From Tabrizicola sp. TH137 (lineage in GTDB: Bacteria; Pseudomonadota; Alphaproteobacteria; Rhodobacterales; Rhodobacteraceae), in contig NZ_PKRQ01000010.1 in the NCBI RefSeq assembly GCF_002855575.1, forward strand, positions 1 to 35,466: a DNA stretch of 35,466 nt. The letters are read 5' to 3'. The translations under genes were made by a program, and so were the position numbers. Under the pieces are notes generated by a model. It searched no databases. It was not told where the DNA came from and was given only the letters and a program-made list of their open reading frames with translations. Below, in pieces: positions 1 to 6,852 of this stretch (its first letter is position 1; each line of letters starts with the position of its first letter).

Positions 1-94
1 GTCAGCCAGAAAAGCTCGCCCATGATCCCTCCCCAAGTTGGGAGCTTGAATCATGCCGCGCGCCGTCGCTCAAGCAGATTTATGGGTCCTGACT

Positions 95-568
95 CTAATA
101 CTCATGTCGTACGTCAAACTCGATCATCCCCAAGTGTTGGAACCTTTGTTCTTGGCCTTTTGAAATGTGTTTTCCAAAGATCTGTAGCCCGGCAGTTCTC
201 TTCATTTTCCGAAAGGTACCGCCTCTCGAGTTGGATCCGTCGGTAATGAAAAGACTACTCTCAGCCATCATCTTTTCGAGGATAAGCGGCATGATTTCTC
301 TTCCAAGAACGAATATGCCGCTGCCGCCCTCTGACGTTCCGTCGCGTCTGTAGAAGAACACGTCGATGCGAGGGATCTGACGCAGAGCATCTCGGACGTC
401 TTTCTGCCAGAAGGTGCGCCGTGGCCCGCTGCCGCCAACCAGTGATGGATCATCGCGAAGGTGCGTGCTGACGTCGCAATAGATGATTTCATCTGCAATT
501 CCGGTCAGGGCCAAAGCTGGCTGCCGGATGTCATTGGCCCAGCAAGGATAGAAAGCAATGCGCTCCAT
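95..568 (-). CDS. Hypothetical protein, partner of the HEPN-like gene
   Basis: A 157-residue protein of no family I recognise. It opens with MERIAFYPCWANDIRQP and has short hydrophobic strands (IADEIIYCDV, IDVFFYRRDG, SLFITDGSNSRGG) that suggest an alpha/beta fold. The central and C-terminal parts are charged. I see no signal peptide, membrane segment or metal-binding motif. Its ATG lies one base after the stop of the HEPN-like gene upstream, so the two almost certainly form one transcription unit. Codons are less GC-rich at the third position than in the adjacent phage head genes, which fits a separately acquired cargo pair. A role as partner or neutraliser of the HEPN protein is inference from position only. 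Confidence 0.6.
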   Translation of the reverse strand: MERIAFYPCWANDIRQPALALTGIADEIIYCDVSTHLRDDPSLVGGSGPRRTFWQKDVRDALRQIPRIDVFFYRRDGTSEGGSGIFVLGREIMPLILEKMMAESSLFITDGSNSRGGTFRKMKRTAGLQIFGKHISKGQEQRFQHLGMIEFDVRHEY

Positions 569-569
569 G

Positions 570-1352
570 TCAGGCTACTCGGTCAAGTTGATCCAGTGCG
601 TCCAGTCCCGGTACTAGTATGAGCGCCTTCCAGTCCTCCCAGAAGGTCCGCAAGGCAGTGAGGCCAAATTCCATTACGATCCAGCCGAGATCGTCCTGTA
701 TCGAGTCCCCGGTCCACTTCGAAACGAAATAGACCCGGTCGATATGGCGAGCGTCATGAAGCTGATTTGCAGACGGTCTGATACGTTGCCCGGCTTGAGA
801 GGGCGACATCGGCAAAATGCCACCATGTGCAAAGGAATTTCGCATCGCCCACATGACCGCGTCGAGCTTCAGCCCATCAGAAGGGATTTCTTCCGCCTTA
901 CGAAGGCACTGGACGACATTGTAGGCGGAAAGCTGTCCGCTAGCTGCCTCTCTTGAGACGCGAAGATAGGTCCAGTCCCGCGATGTACGAAAATCGTCGA
1001 AAAACACTTGCCCGTTTAGCGAGATCGGTTTGTCCAACCTGCTCTTGCAGGCCTTTTGAACATCTTTCCACGGACTTGCTCCCCGCAGTCGCCCATCGTT
1101 CGCATCATTCCAATAGCGAATTCTGTCGCGAACAAGCGCAAACCCGGTGTTCAGAACCAGAAGAAGCCTCGTCACATCAAGTTCGTCAGGTCGATCCAAA
1201 GGCAGCAATTTTTCGCTTCGATCGATCAGCGTTGAAATGAAGCCGTGATATTCCATGGAAGTGTATCCTCGATCGCTGACCGGAGTTCCAGATGCGCGGT
1301 CTAGGTGCAGCGTAGCGAAAAGCCCTCGCCCCTTGAACCGACAACTTAGCAT
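570..1352 (-). CDS. HEPN-like protein (R-x4-H motif)
   Basis: The main clue is AMRNSFAHGG at about residues 169-178: R171-N-S-F-A-H176 matches the R-x4-6-H catalytic motif of HEPN domains, many of which are RNases in toxin-antitoxin and anti-phage systems. The surrounding sequence is mostly helical and has no membrane segment. The reading frame is open to 1391, overlapping the DUF6441 stop. I chose the ATG at 1352 because CGGGAG precedes it at good spacing; an ATG at 1256 is also possible. It sits in the phage late operon and is followed one base later by an unknown gene, an arrangement like a two-gene toxin/partner module. RNase activity and a defence role are inference. Confidence 0.6.
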   Translation of the reverse strand: MLSCRFKGRGLFATLHLDRASGTPVSDRGYTSMEYHGFISTLIDRSEKLLPLDRPDELDVTRLLLVLNTGFALVRDRIRYWNDANDGRLRGASPWKDVQKACKSRLDKPISLNGQVFFDDFRTSRDWTYLRVSREAASGQLSAYNVVQCLRKAEEIPSDGLKLDAVMWAMRNSFAHGGILPMSPSQAGQRIRPSANQLHDARHIDRVYFVSKWTGDSIQDDLGWIVMEFGLTALRTFWEDWKALILVPGLDALDQLDRVA

Positions 1353-1375
1353 GTTGCTCCCGTCTTTGGCTGAGC

Positions 1376-1999
1376 TTACGCCTCCACCCATCCCGCCACG
1401 ATCCGCCCCGGTACGCCATCGATGGCCCGCTCAGCATCCCGCGCCAGATCGAGCCGCTTGCGCAGCTTGACCTGCGGCACAAGAAGGAAGATCGGTACGG
1501 TGGTCAGGCCACGGCCAGACTTCGCGCGTGACGCCACCGCCCGGCCCTTGCTGTTCAACCGCCCCTCCGCCACCAGCAGGCTAGGGCCCCGGCGCCGGTA
1601 GATGAAGCGCAGGCGCAGTCCCGTGCGGCGTTCCCATTCGCCGGGGGTGATGCGACCTCCGCGTGTGGATTTACCCGCGGCCGGAGTGGGGATGGCCAGC
1701 CAGAACCCGTTGCTTGTCCGGATCAGCGGCCCAGTGTCATGCGCGCCGACGATCACTGGGGCGTTCGACCAGACCAGCGCCGCGGCGTTCAGGCTCTCGC
1801 TGCCCTTGGGATAGGTCGCGAGGCGGATCGAGTTGCCAAGCCGGGTGCCGAGGCCTGCGCCGGTGATCTGGCCGCGCCAGGCGGATTTCAGGCCCGCGCC
1901 GGCCTCGCGCATGGCAGTCGCGACGGCCTTCTCGCCCGCAGTGATTTCGGCCTGCATCAGGGCGGCGAGGTCGGGGTCGATGGTGAGCTTCAGCTTCAT
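1376..1999 (-). CDS. DUF6441 family phage protein (neck/tail-joining region)
   Basis: A 207-residue basic protein with an N-terminal helical segment (EKAVATAMREAGAGLKSAWRGQI). Conserved-looking motifs follow, including VWSNAPVIVGAHDTGPLIR, GFWLAIPTP and TGLRLRFIYRRRGPSLLV. I recognise the pattern as the DUF6441 family found in prophages of Rhodobacterales, placed just after the head-tail joining gene. A structural role in neck or tail completion is inferred from gene order, since no biochemical function is established. The start codon lies 4 bases after the stop of the gpFII-like gene, so it is translated within the same late operon. The next genes downstream are not phage-like. Confidence 0.75.
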   Translation of the reverse strand: MKLKLTIDPDLAALMQAEITAGEKAVATAMREAGAGLKSAWRGQITGAGLGTRLGNSIRLATYPKGSESLNAAALVWSNAPVIVGAHDTGPLIRTSNGFWLAIPTPAAGKSTRGGRITPGEWERRTGLRLRFIYRRRGPSLLVAEGRLNSKGRAVASRAKSGRGLTTVPIFLLVPQVKLRKRLDLARDAERAIDGVPGRIVAGWVEA

Positions 2000-2003
2000 C
2001 GGA

Positions 2004-2318
2004 TCACGCCGAGCGCAGATCGAGGGTCCAGATCAGCCGTTCCCGGTCGCGCAGCGGTTCCCCCTGGATCACATGGCTGTCTGCGCCGATGACGATCACG
2101 TCGCCCGGGCGCGGGGCGGGGAGGTCCGCCACGCGCACGTCCACCACCGTCGTGTCGCTGACAAAGCGCCCCGCGCCGAAGTCGGTGACGCGATCGGGCG
2201 CACGGCGGATGATGCGGATCGGGCGCTCCTCGGATGTGGTGGCGGAGATCCAGAGGGCCGAGGCCGCCATGGAGGCATGGGTGAAAATGCGGTCCATGGC
2301 GGCGGCAAAGATGGACAT
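2004..2318 (-). CDS. Head-tail joining protein, gpFII-like
   Basis: A 104-residue protein made mainly of beta-strand segments (PIRIIRRA, TTVVDVRVADLP, GDVIVIGADSHVIQGEP, ERLIWTLDL). The length, the motif GDVIVIGADSHVIQGEP and the site immediately after the major capsid gene match the lambda FII-type head-tail connector family, which caps the filled head and receives the tail. The start is 11 bases after the capsid stop and the ribosome-binding site is weak, so translation probably depends on coupling. A downstream ATG at about residue 8 is an alternative start. Confidence 0.65.
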   Translation of the reverse strand: MSIFAAAMDRIFTHASMAASALWISATTSEERPIRIIRRAPDRVTDFGAGRFVSDTTVVDVRVADLPAPRPGDVIVIGADSHVIQGEPLRDRERLIWTLDLRSA

Positions 2319-2329
2319 GGGTGGGGCCG

Positions 2330-3355
2330 TCAGTTCGACGTATGCAGTCGGATCGCCATCCGGGGCCGCTTGTTGACCGGCAAGATCGAGGCTTCGGTCA
2401 TGACATCGATCCAGCGGCCCTTCTCGTCGAGATGCTGGCGGGCGTAGAGCGGCAGGCCGATGGTGTTGGCGGTCTCCAGGAGGTTCGCCGGGCCGCCATA
2501 GGTGGTGAAGGTGTCCATCGTGCCCAAGGGGAAGGCGATGCCCTCGTTCGCGGGAACCAGCCGTTCGGTAGCCTTAGTCGAGAGGGTGACGGTGCCGGAA
2601 TACTCCTCGAAGAGGATCCCGCCGAAGGGGAAGTTGCGGCGGACATCCTCGCGCAGCGGTTGGGCGCCGGTCGAGGCGTAGAACTTGTAGGCCTCTTCCG
2701 TCTTCGGGTGCGCGATCAGCTTGTCGAAGAACTCGCGGCTGACGAGGGCGTGCACGCTGGTCATGGCCTCGCCAAGCAGGTTGTCCTCGATGGCGCGCAG
2801 CACCTCGCGCACCTTGCCCTGCACGTTCGTGCCCGCGGTGCCGAGGACGAAGTCCACCGAGATCTGCGCCAAGCCGAATTCGGTGAAGTAGTTGTAGAGC
2901 GTGGTTCCGGCCCCATCCTTCACGATGCCGCGGAGCGCGTTCATCTCCATGTATTCGCGGGTCTGGGCATGCTTGCGGCGCATCAGGAGCAGCTTGCGGT
3001 TCATCACCTCGACGAGGGGATCGGCCGCATCGAACGCGCCGCCCAGCGCGGGCTGTCCTTGGATGTCGGCAGGCAGGACCACGTCGTCATGCGGGATCCA
3101 CGGCAGTGCGAAGCTGCGCATGGACCGACCCTCGCGGGTGCCGACGGTGGCGGGGCCGCCGAGGGGGACCGAGGGCAGGAGGCTCAGAACACCCTCGTAC
3201 TGCTCGATGATGACCGAGCGCTGGCTGACCCCTTCGAAGCGGAAGAGGCCGATCTGGGCGAGGCGCGTGTAGAGGTTGGGCAGGATGTTGATGGCCTGCG
3301 TCATCTCGGCCAGCGAATAGCCGCCAGCGTCGAAGGGATTGCGGACGAGGGTCAT
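2330..3355 (-). CDS. Major capsid protein, lambda gpE family
   Basis: A 341-residue protein beginning MTLVRNPFDAGGYSLAEMT, typical of the lambda-E type (Phage_cap_E) shell protein. Supporting segments are IGLFRFEGVSQRSVIIE near the N-terminus, the central AREYMEMNAL-like stretch (TREYMEMNALRGIVKD), and a C-terminal half with HALVSREFFDKLIAHPK and FEEYSG. The open frame continues upstream, but the ATG at 3355 has GGAG at proper spacing and gives the family N-terminus. It follows the decoration-protein gene, the usual order protease-D-E. The product forms the icosahedral head shell, to which gpD trimers bind after expansion. Confidence 0.92.
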   Translation of the reverse strand: MTLVRNPFDAGGYSLAEMTQAINILPNLYTRLAQIGLFRFEGVSQRSVIIEQYEGVLSLLPSVPLGGPATVGTREGRSMRSFALPWIPHDDVVLPADIQGQPALGGAFDAADPLVEVMNRKLLLMRRKHAQTREYMEMNALRGIVKDGAGTTLYNYFTEFGLAQISVDFVLGTAGTNVQGKVREVLRAIEDNLLGEAMTSVHALVSREFFDKLIAHPKTEEAYKFYASTGAQPLREDVRRNFPFGGILFEEYSGTVTLSTKATERLVPANEGIAFPLGTMDTFTTYGGPANLLETANTIGLPLYARQHLDEKGRWIDVMTEASILPVNKRPRMAIRLHTSN

Positions 3356-3380
3356 GGGGTGCTCCGAGGGATGAGGGGGA

Positions 3381-3761
3381 TCAGACGCCGTCGCGGGCGA
3401 CGATGCCTGCGGCGGCCAGCTGGCCGATCTTGGTGGTGATCTTTGCCCCGTCATCGACGGTGGCGTCGTAGGCGAGACCCGCGCGCGAGACGATTGCCGG
3501 GCCACGGGCCACGACGATGCCGATGGCGTCCGCGAGGGTTGCGTCCACGGCATAGAGCAGGACGGCCGAGGCAGTCTGCGCGCCATCCGTGCCGCCGCTG
3601 GTCGCGAGTTTGTATTTGCCGCTGGCAGTAATGCGGCCGAGGACCGCGCCGACGGGATAGGGCATGCCCGCGAGCAGCGTCACCACTTCGCGGGTGTAGT
3701 TCGGGTTGACCTCATATTTGATGACATCGCCCATGCTGGGCGGTTCCGTCAGGACGGGCAT
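3381..3761 (-). CDS. Head decoration protein D (gpD family)
   Basis: A 126-residue protein with the gpD (HDPD) signature near the N-terminus, SRE-like YTREVVTLLAGMPYPVGAVLGRIT. It then shows GKYKLATSGGTDGAQTASAVLLYAVDAT and ends in a small beta domain. In lambda, trimers of this protein cap the capsid lattice at threefold positions and stabilise the expanded head. A good GGAG ribosome-binding site precedes the ATG. The gene lies between the maturation protease and the capsid gene, exactly as in lambda-type head operons. Confidence 0.9.
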   Translation of the reverse strand: MPVLTEPPSMGDVIKYEVNPNYTREVVTLLAGMPYPVGAVLGRITASGKYKLATSGGTDGAQTASAVLLYAVDATLADAIGIVVARGPAIVSRAGLAYDATVDDGAKITTKIGQLAAAGIVARDGV

Positions 3762-3815
3762 GGTTCAGTCTCCAGGATGATGGGGGATGGGGGCGCCCGA
3801 TCCGGGCGGTGCGCG

Positions 3816-4190
3816 TCAGCGCGAGGCGGCGGCCGACTTTTTCGCGGCCGCGACAATGGGGCTTTCCTTCGCGCCCGCCGCCGGTGCGGTGGCGATGATG
3901 CCCGCGGCATCGCTGCGGGCGGCAAGATCGGCCAGGACCCTGGCGCGCAGCGCCTCGGGCTTAACGCTCTTGGCGACCGCGTCTGCGGCGTCAATCTGGA
4001 TGCCGAGGCGCGCAGCTTGCGCGCAGACCTGTGCGACCTCGGCCGCCTCGGCGCGGACCGCTTCAAGCGCCAAGGCCGTGGCTTCCGACTGCGGCGGCGC
4101 GACTGCCGCGGGCGCGGCCGGTTCCGGCGGGGGGCTGGCGGCAGGCGCGGCAGCAGGCTGCGCATGATCTTCGGGGGCAGTGGTCATCAT
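3816..4190 (-). CDS. Nested capsid scaffold (lambda Nu3-like)
   Basis: This is an in-frame internal reading start within the protease gene. Two adjacent ATG codons (4190-4188 and 4187-4185) are preceded by AGAGGAAAGGG, a much stronger ribosome-binding site than chance would give in mid-gene. The product would be 124 residues: a low-complexity Ala/Pro linker, then amphipathic helices rich in Ala, Glu and Lys, as expected of an assembly scaffold. In lambda, gene C contains Nu3 in just this way. The protein would nucleate capsid assembly and be degraded. The internal start is inferred from sequence. Confidence 0.65.
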   Translation of the reverse strand: MMTTAPEDHAQPAAAPAASPPPEPAAPAAVAPPQSEATALALEAVRAEAAEVAQVCAQAARLGIQIDAADAVAKSVKPEALRARVLADLAARSDAAGIIATAPAAGAKESPIVAAAKKSAAASR

Positions 4191-5129
4191 CAGGCCCTTT
4201 CCTCTGGGGGTGGTTGTGCCGCGGGGTGCGGCGGCGAAAGCGCGGAAGGCGGTGACCGGATCGGCCACCTCGTCGGCAAGACCGGCGAAGACGGCCGCCT
4301 CGCCGCGGAAGACGGCGGCTTCGGTGCCCAGCGCCCGTAGGGTGTCGAGGCGTCGGCCGCGCCCTTCGGCGACAGTTTCGGCGAAGAGCTGGCGCAGGTC
4401 CTCCAACTCCCCCGTGATCCGGGCGCGGACGGCCTCGGGCAGGGGTTGGTAGGGGTTCGCATCGATCTTGCGGGCCCCGGCATGGATTAGCGTGACGGCG
4501 ATGCCCTTTTGATCGAGCGCTCCGCTCATGTCGCTGTGCATGGCCACGACACCGATGCTGCCGACAGCGCCGGTGCGGGGCAGGACGATCCGGTCAGCCT
4601 GGGAGGCCAGCGCATAGGCGGCCGAGAGGGCGTGATCGGCGACGAAGGCATGGACTGGCTTCTGCGTCCGAGCGGCCCGGATGCGGTCGGCGAGGTCAAA
4701 GGCCCCGGCCACCTCGCCACCGAAGCTGTCGATATCGAGGGCGATGCCGCGGATCGCAGGATCGGCCAGTGCCGCTTGCAGCTGGGCGGCAATGCCCTCG
4801 TAGGAGGTCAGCCCCGAGGATTGCCCGATCCAGGCGCCGCGATGCACCAGCGTGCCCGCGATCTCGATGACAGCGATCCCGTCCTCCACAGCGAAGGGCA
4901 GGGTTCCGTTCCGCCCCCGGTGGTTGGTCAGGTCGTCGCCAAAGAGCGAGGCGCGGGCAGGCAGGGTGGCGGTGGCCTGATCCTCTACCGTGACCTCCAG
5001 CCCGTCGACGCTGATCTCCCTTCCCGTGATCCGCGGCCCCAGCCCGGTCAGGAAGGCCAGCGCCTTGGCGGGGTCGACCATCAGAGGCGTGTTGAAGACG
5101 CGCTGGGCGATTTGGGTGTGGTGCATCAT
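3816..5129 (-). CDS. Head maturation protease, S49 family (lambda gpC-like)
   Basis: A 437-residue S49 (SppA/ClpP-like) peptidase. Residues about 85-260 form the protease core: GIAVIEIAGTLVHRG, GIALDIDSFGGEVAGA, the nucleophile Ser169 in DHALSAAYALAS, and the base Lys221 in HAGARKIDANPY. Spacing between Ser and Lys agrees with lambda gpC. From about residue 300 the protein becomes Ala/Pro-rich and then helical, which is the scaffold part. It processes portal and scaffold during prohead maturation. Its ATG overlaps the portal stop by 4 bases (ATGA), so translation is coupled. It also carries an in-frame internal start that yields the scaffold. Confidence 0.9.
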   Translation of the reverse strand: MMHHTQIAQRVFNTPLMVDPAKALAFLTGLGPRITGREISVDGLEVTVEDQATATLPARASLFGDDLTNHRGRNGTLPFAVEDGIAVIEIAGTLVHRGAWIGQSSGLTSYEGIAAQLQAALADPAIRGIALDIDSFGGEVAGAFDLADRIRAARTQKPVHAFVADHALSAAYALASQADRIVLPRTGAVGSIGVVAMHSDMSGALDQKGIAVTLIHAGARKIDANPYQPLPEAVRARITGELEDLRQLFAETVAEGRGRRLDTLRALGTEAAVFRGEAAVFAGLADEVADPVTAFRAFAAAPRGTTTPRGKGLMMTTAPEDHAQPAAAPAASPPPEPAAPAAVAPPQSEATALALEAVRAEAAEVAQVCAQAARLGIQIDAADAVAKSVKPEALRARVLADLAARSDAAGIIATAPAAGAKESPIVAAAKKSAAASR

Positions 5130-6637
5130 GCGTCCTCCGCGGGCCTGGGCTCCCGGTCCTCGCCGTCGTCTTGCTGATCGCTGCTGTCCTGCTGATCCTG
5201 CTGCTGGCCCTCGGCATCACCCGGCGCAGCGCCGCCACCCGCCGCCTGCGCGGGTGATCCCGGCCGCCGGAAGTCAAGGCCCAGCGCGGCCTCGCGTTTG
5301 CGTTCGGCCGCGATTTCCCGGTCGACCTGTTCGGCGTCGTAGCCGCGCTCGGCGATGGCCTGCGTGCGGGATTTGAGACCCGCCTCGATCTGCAGGATCT
5401 CCGCCGCGGCATCCTTTGCCGGGTCTATCCAGTCCCACTTGGTGGGCAGCCAGTCGCAGGCGAGGTATTGGCGCCGGTCGGTGGCATAGCCCGGCAGATC
5501 GATGGCCCCTGCCAGCACGGCCATATCCATCCACCGCGTCCAGACGGCCCGGCACATCTGGTAGACCATCACGGAATGCTGGAAGGCCGAGACGCGGCGG
5601 CGGAAATCCACCAGCGCGATCCGCGTGTTGGAGAAGTTCCCCTTGGCAGTATCGCCGGTCAGATAGCCGTAGGGCACGCCCAGCGCCGCGCCGATCTGCA
5701 AGAGCGTGCGGTACTGGAAGGGTTCATAAGTGCTGCCCGAATCCGGGGTGGACGGCGTCGTGACATCTTCGCCCGGGTCAAGGCGCACCACCTGGCCCGG
5801 TTCCACCTCCAGATCGTCCTCGGCCGGATCGAGAGCGGTTTCCGGGGCAGGGGAGGTGATGAACATCGCGAACATCGCTGCGGTCTTCTTCCGCTCCAGT
5901 TCCGCATCGTCGTAGAGGTCCAGCGTGAACAGCTTCACCACGGCCGCCGCAAAGCGCGATACGCCGCGCAGCTGGCCTGCCTCGACGGGGTCGAGGATGT
6001 GGATCACCTCGGACGCGGGCACGCGCACCGTCTCGCCCGCCAGCCCCGGATCGGTCATGTCGCCCGGATGGCGGCGGAGGAAGTGATAGGCCACGCGCCG
6101 CCCGATGCCGTCGAACTCGATGCCCTGCCGGATCGATCCCGCACCGGGCAGGACGCGCGTCATGTCCTGGGGCAGCATCTCCGAGGGCAGCATCTGCAAC
6201 TGCATCGGCACCGTCAGACCATCTTCGGGACGCCGCGTGCGGATGCGCAGGAAGACCTCGCCTGCCAAAAACACCTCGCGTGCCGCCCTGCGCTGCAGAC
6301 CGAAGAAGTCGGTCAGCCCTTCGGCATCGGCCTCGTCGGTCCAGGCGAGCCAGAGCTTCTGCAACTCCTCCTTCTTCGCGGCCTCGGCGATCTTCGACGA
6401 GGGCTTGATGCCGTCGCCGACGACATGGTTGGCGAAGGCATCGACCGCGTTCGCGGCATAGCCGTTGTTCCTGACCAGCCAGCGCGCCCGGGCGGTGATG
6501 GTCTCGCCCGAGGCGGCGATCAGCGTGTTCACATGCGCCCGGGTGGCGCGGAAACCGCGCATGCGGCGGTGGGACTGCGCCGCATCGAACCCGCCGATGA
6601 TGCTGCCGATGCGCTGGCGGAAGGCGTCGAGACCCAT
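5126..6637 (-). CDS. Portal protein, lambda gpB family
   Basis: A 503-residue lambda-type portal (Phage_portal_2). Typical segments are ITARARWLVRNNGYAANAVD and FANHVVGDGIKPS in the N-terminal third, EVFLAGEVFLRIRTRR, HILDPVEAGQLRGVSRFA, and GAALGVPYGYLTGD with NFSNTRIALVDFRR in the second half. The C-terminal 40 residues are rich in Gln, Asp and Ser and look disordered. The dodecameric portal is the DNA entry vertex. I placed the start at the ATG at 6637, with GAAGGG upstream. A TTG at 6643 that overlaps the gpW stop by 4 bases is an alternative. Confidence 0.92.
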   Translation of the reverse strand: MGLDAFRQRIGSIIGGFDAAQSHRRMRGFRATRAHVNTLIAASGETITARARWLVRNNGYAANAVDAFANHVVGDGIKPSSKIAEAAKKEELQKLWLAWTDEADAEGLTDFFGLQRRAAREVFLAGEVFLRIRTRRPEDGLTVPMQLQMLPSEMLPQDMTRVLPGAGSIRQGIEFDGIGRRVAYHFLRRHPGDMTDPGLAGETVRVPASEVIHILDPVEAGQLRGVSRFAAAVVKLFTLDLYDDAELERKKTAAMFAMFITSPAPETALDPAEDDLEVEPGQVVRLDPGEDVTTPSTPDSGSTYEPFQYRTLLQIGAALGVPYGYLTGDTAKGNFSNTRIALVDFRRRVSAFQHSVMVYQMCRAVWTRWMDMAVLAGAIDLPGYATDRRQYLACDWLPTKWDWIDPAKDAAAEILQIEAGLKSRTQAIAERGYDAEQVDREIAAERKREAALGLDFRRPGSPAQAAGGGAAPGDAEGQQQDQQDSSDQQDDGEDREPRPAEDA

Positions 6638-6639
6638 GG

Positions 6640-6852
6640 TCAAAGACCCTTCGTCGCGACCGTGCCCCAGCGGCGACGACGCGGGGTGGCGGAGGCGGTG
6701 GCAATCCGTCCCTCCAAGTCCCGAATGGCTGCGGCCAGTTCGGCGTCCGAGCCATAGGTCACCGTCTTGCCTTCGTAGCTGACGCTGCGCAGCCCGGCGA
6801 AGCGTGCTTCCTGCAGCGCCGTGAGCAGGGCCTGCATGCGTTCCAGGTCCAT
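6640..6852 (-). CDS. Head-tail joining protein gpW
   Basis: A 70-residue protein closely matching the size and layout of lambda gpW (68 residues). It has an N-terminal helix (DLERMQALLTALQEARFAG), a beta hairpin (RSVSYEGKTVTYGS), a second helix (DAELAAAIRDLEGRIA) and a basic tail (PRRRRWG). gpW binds below the portal and closes the filled head before the tail attaches. Its ATG overlaps the TGA of the large terminase gene by one base, so it is coupled to packaging gene expression. Confidence 0.85.
   Translation of the reverse strand: MDLERMQALLTALQEARFAGLRSVSYEGKTVTYGSDAELAAAIRDLEGRIATASATPRRRRWGTVATKGL

Noticed and set aside
29-44. CTCCC/GGGAG hairpin near the left edge as a terminator for the leftward gene
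   Set aside because: The stem is only 5 base pairs and no T-run follows on the minus strand.
2321-3439. Long plus-strand open frame opposite the capsid gene (and similar long antisense frames opposite portal, Mod, Res and terminase)
   Set aside because: High-GC DNA keeps the antisense frames open; they lack family motifs and the reverse-strand products are unmistakable phage or RM proteins.
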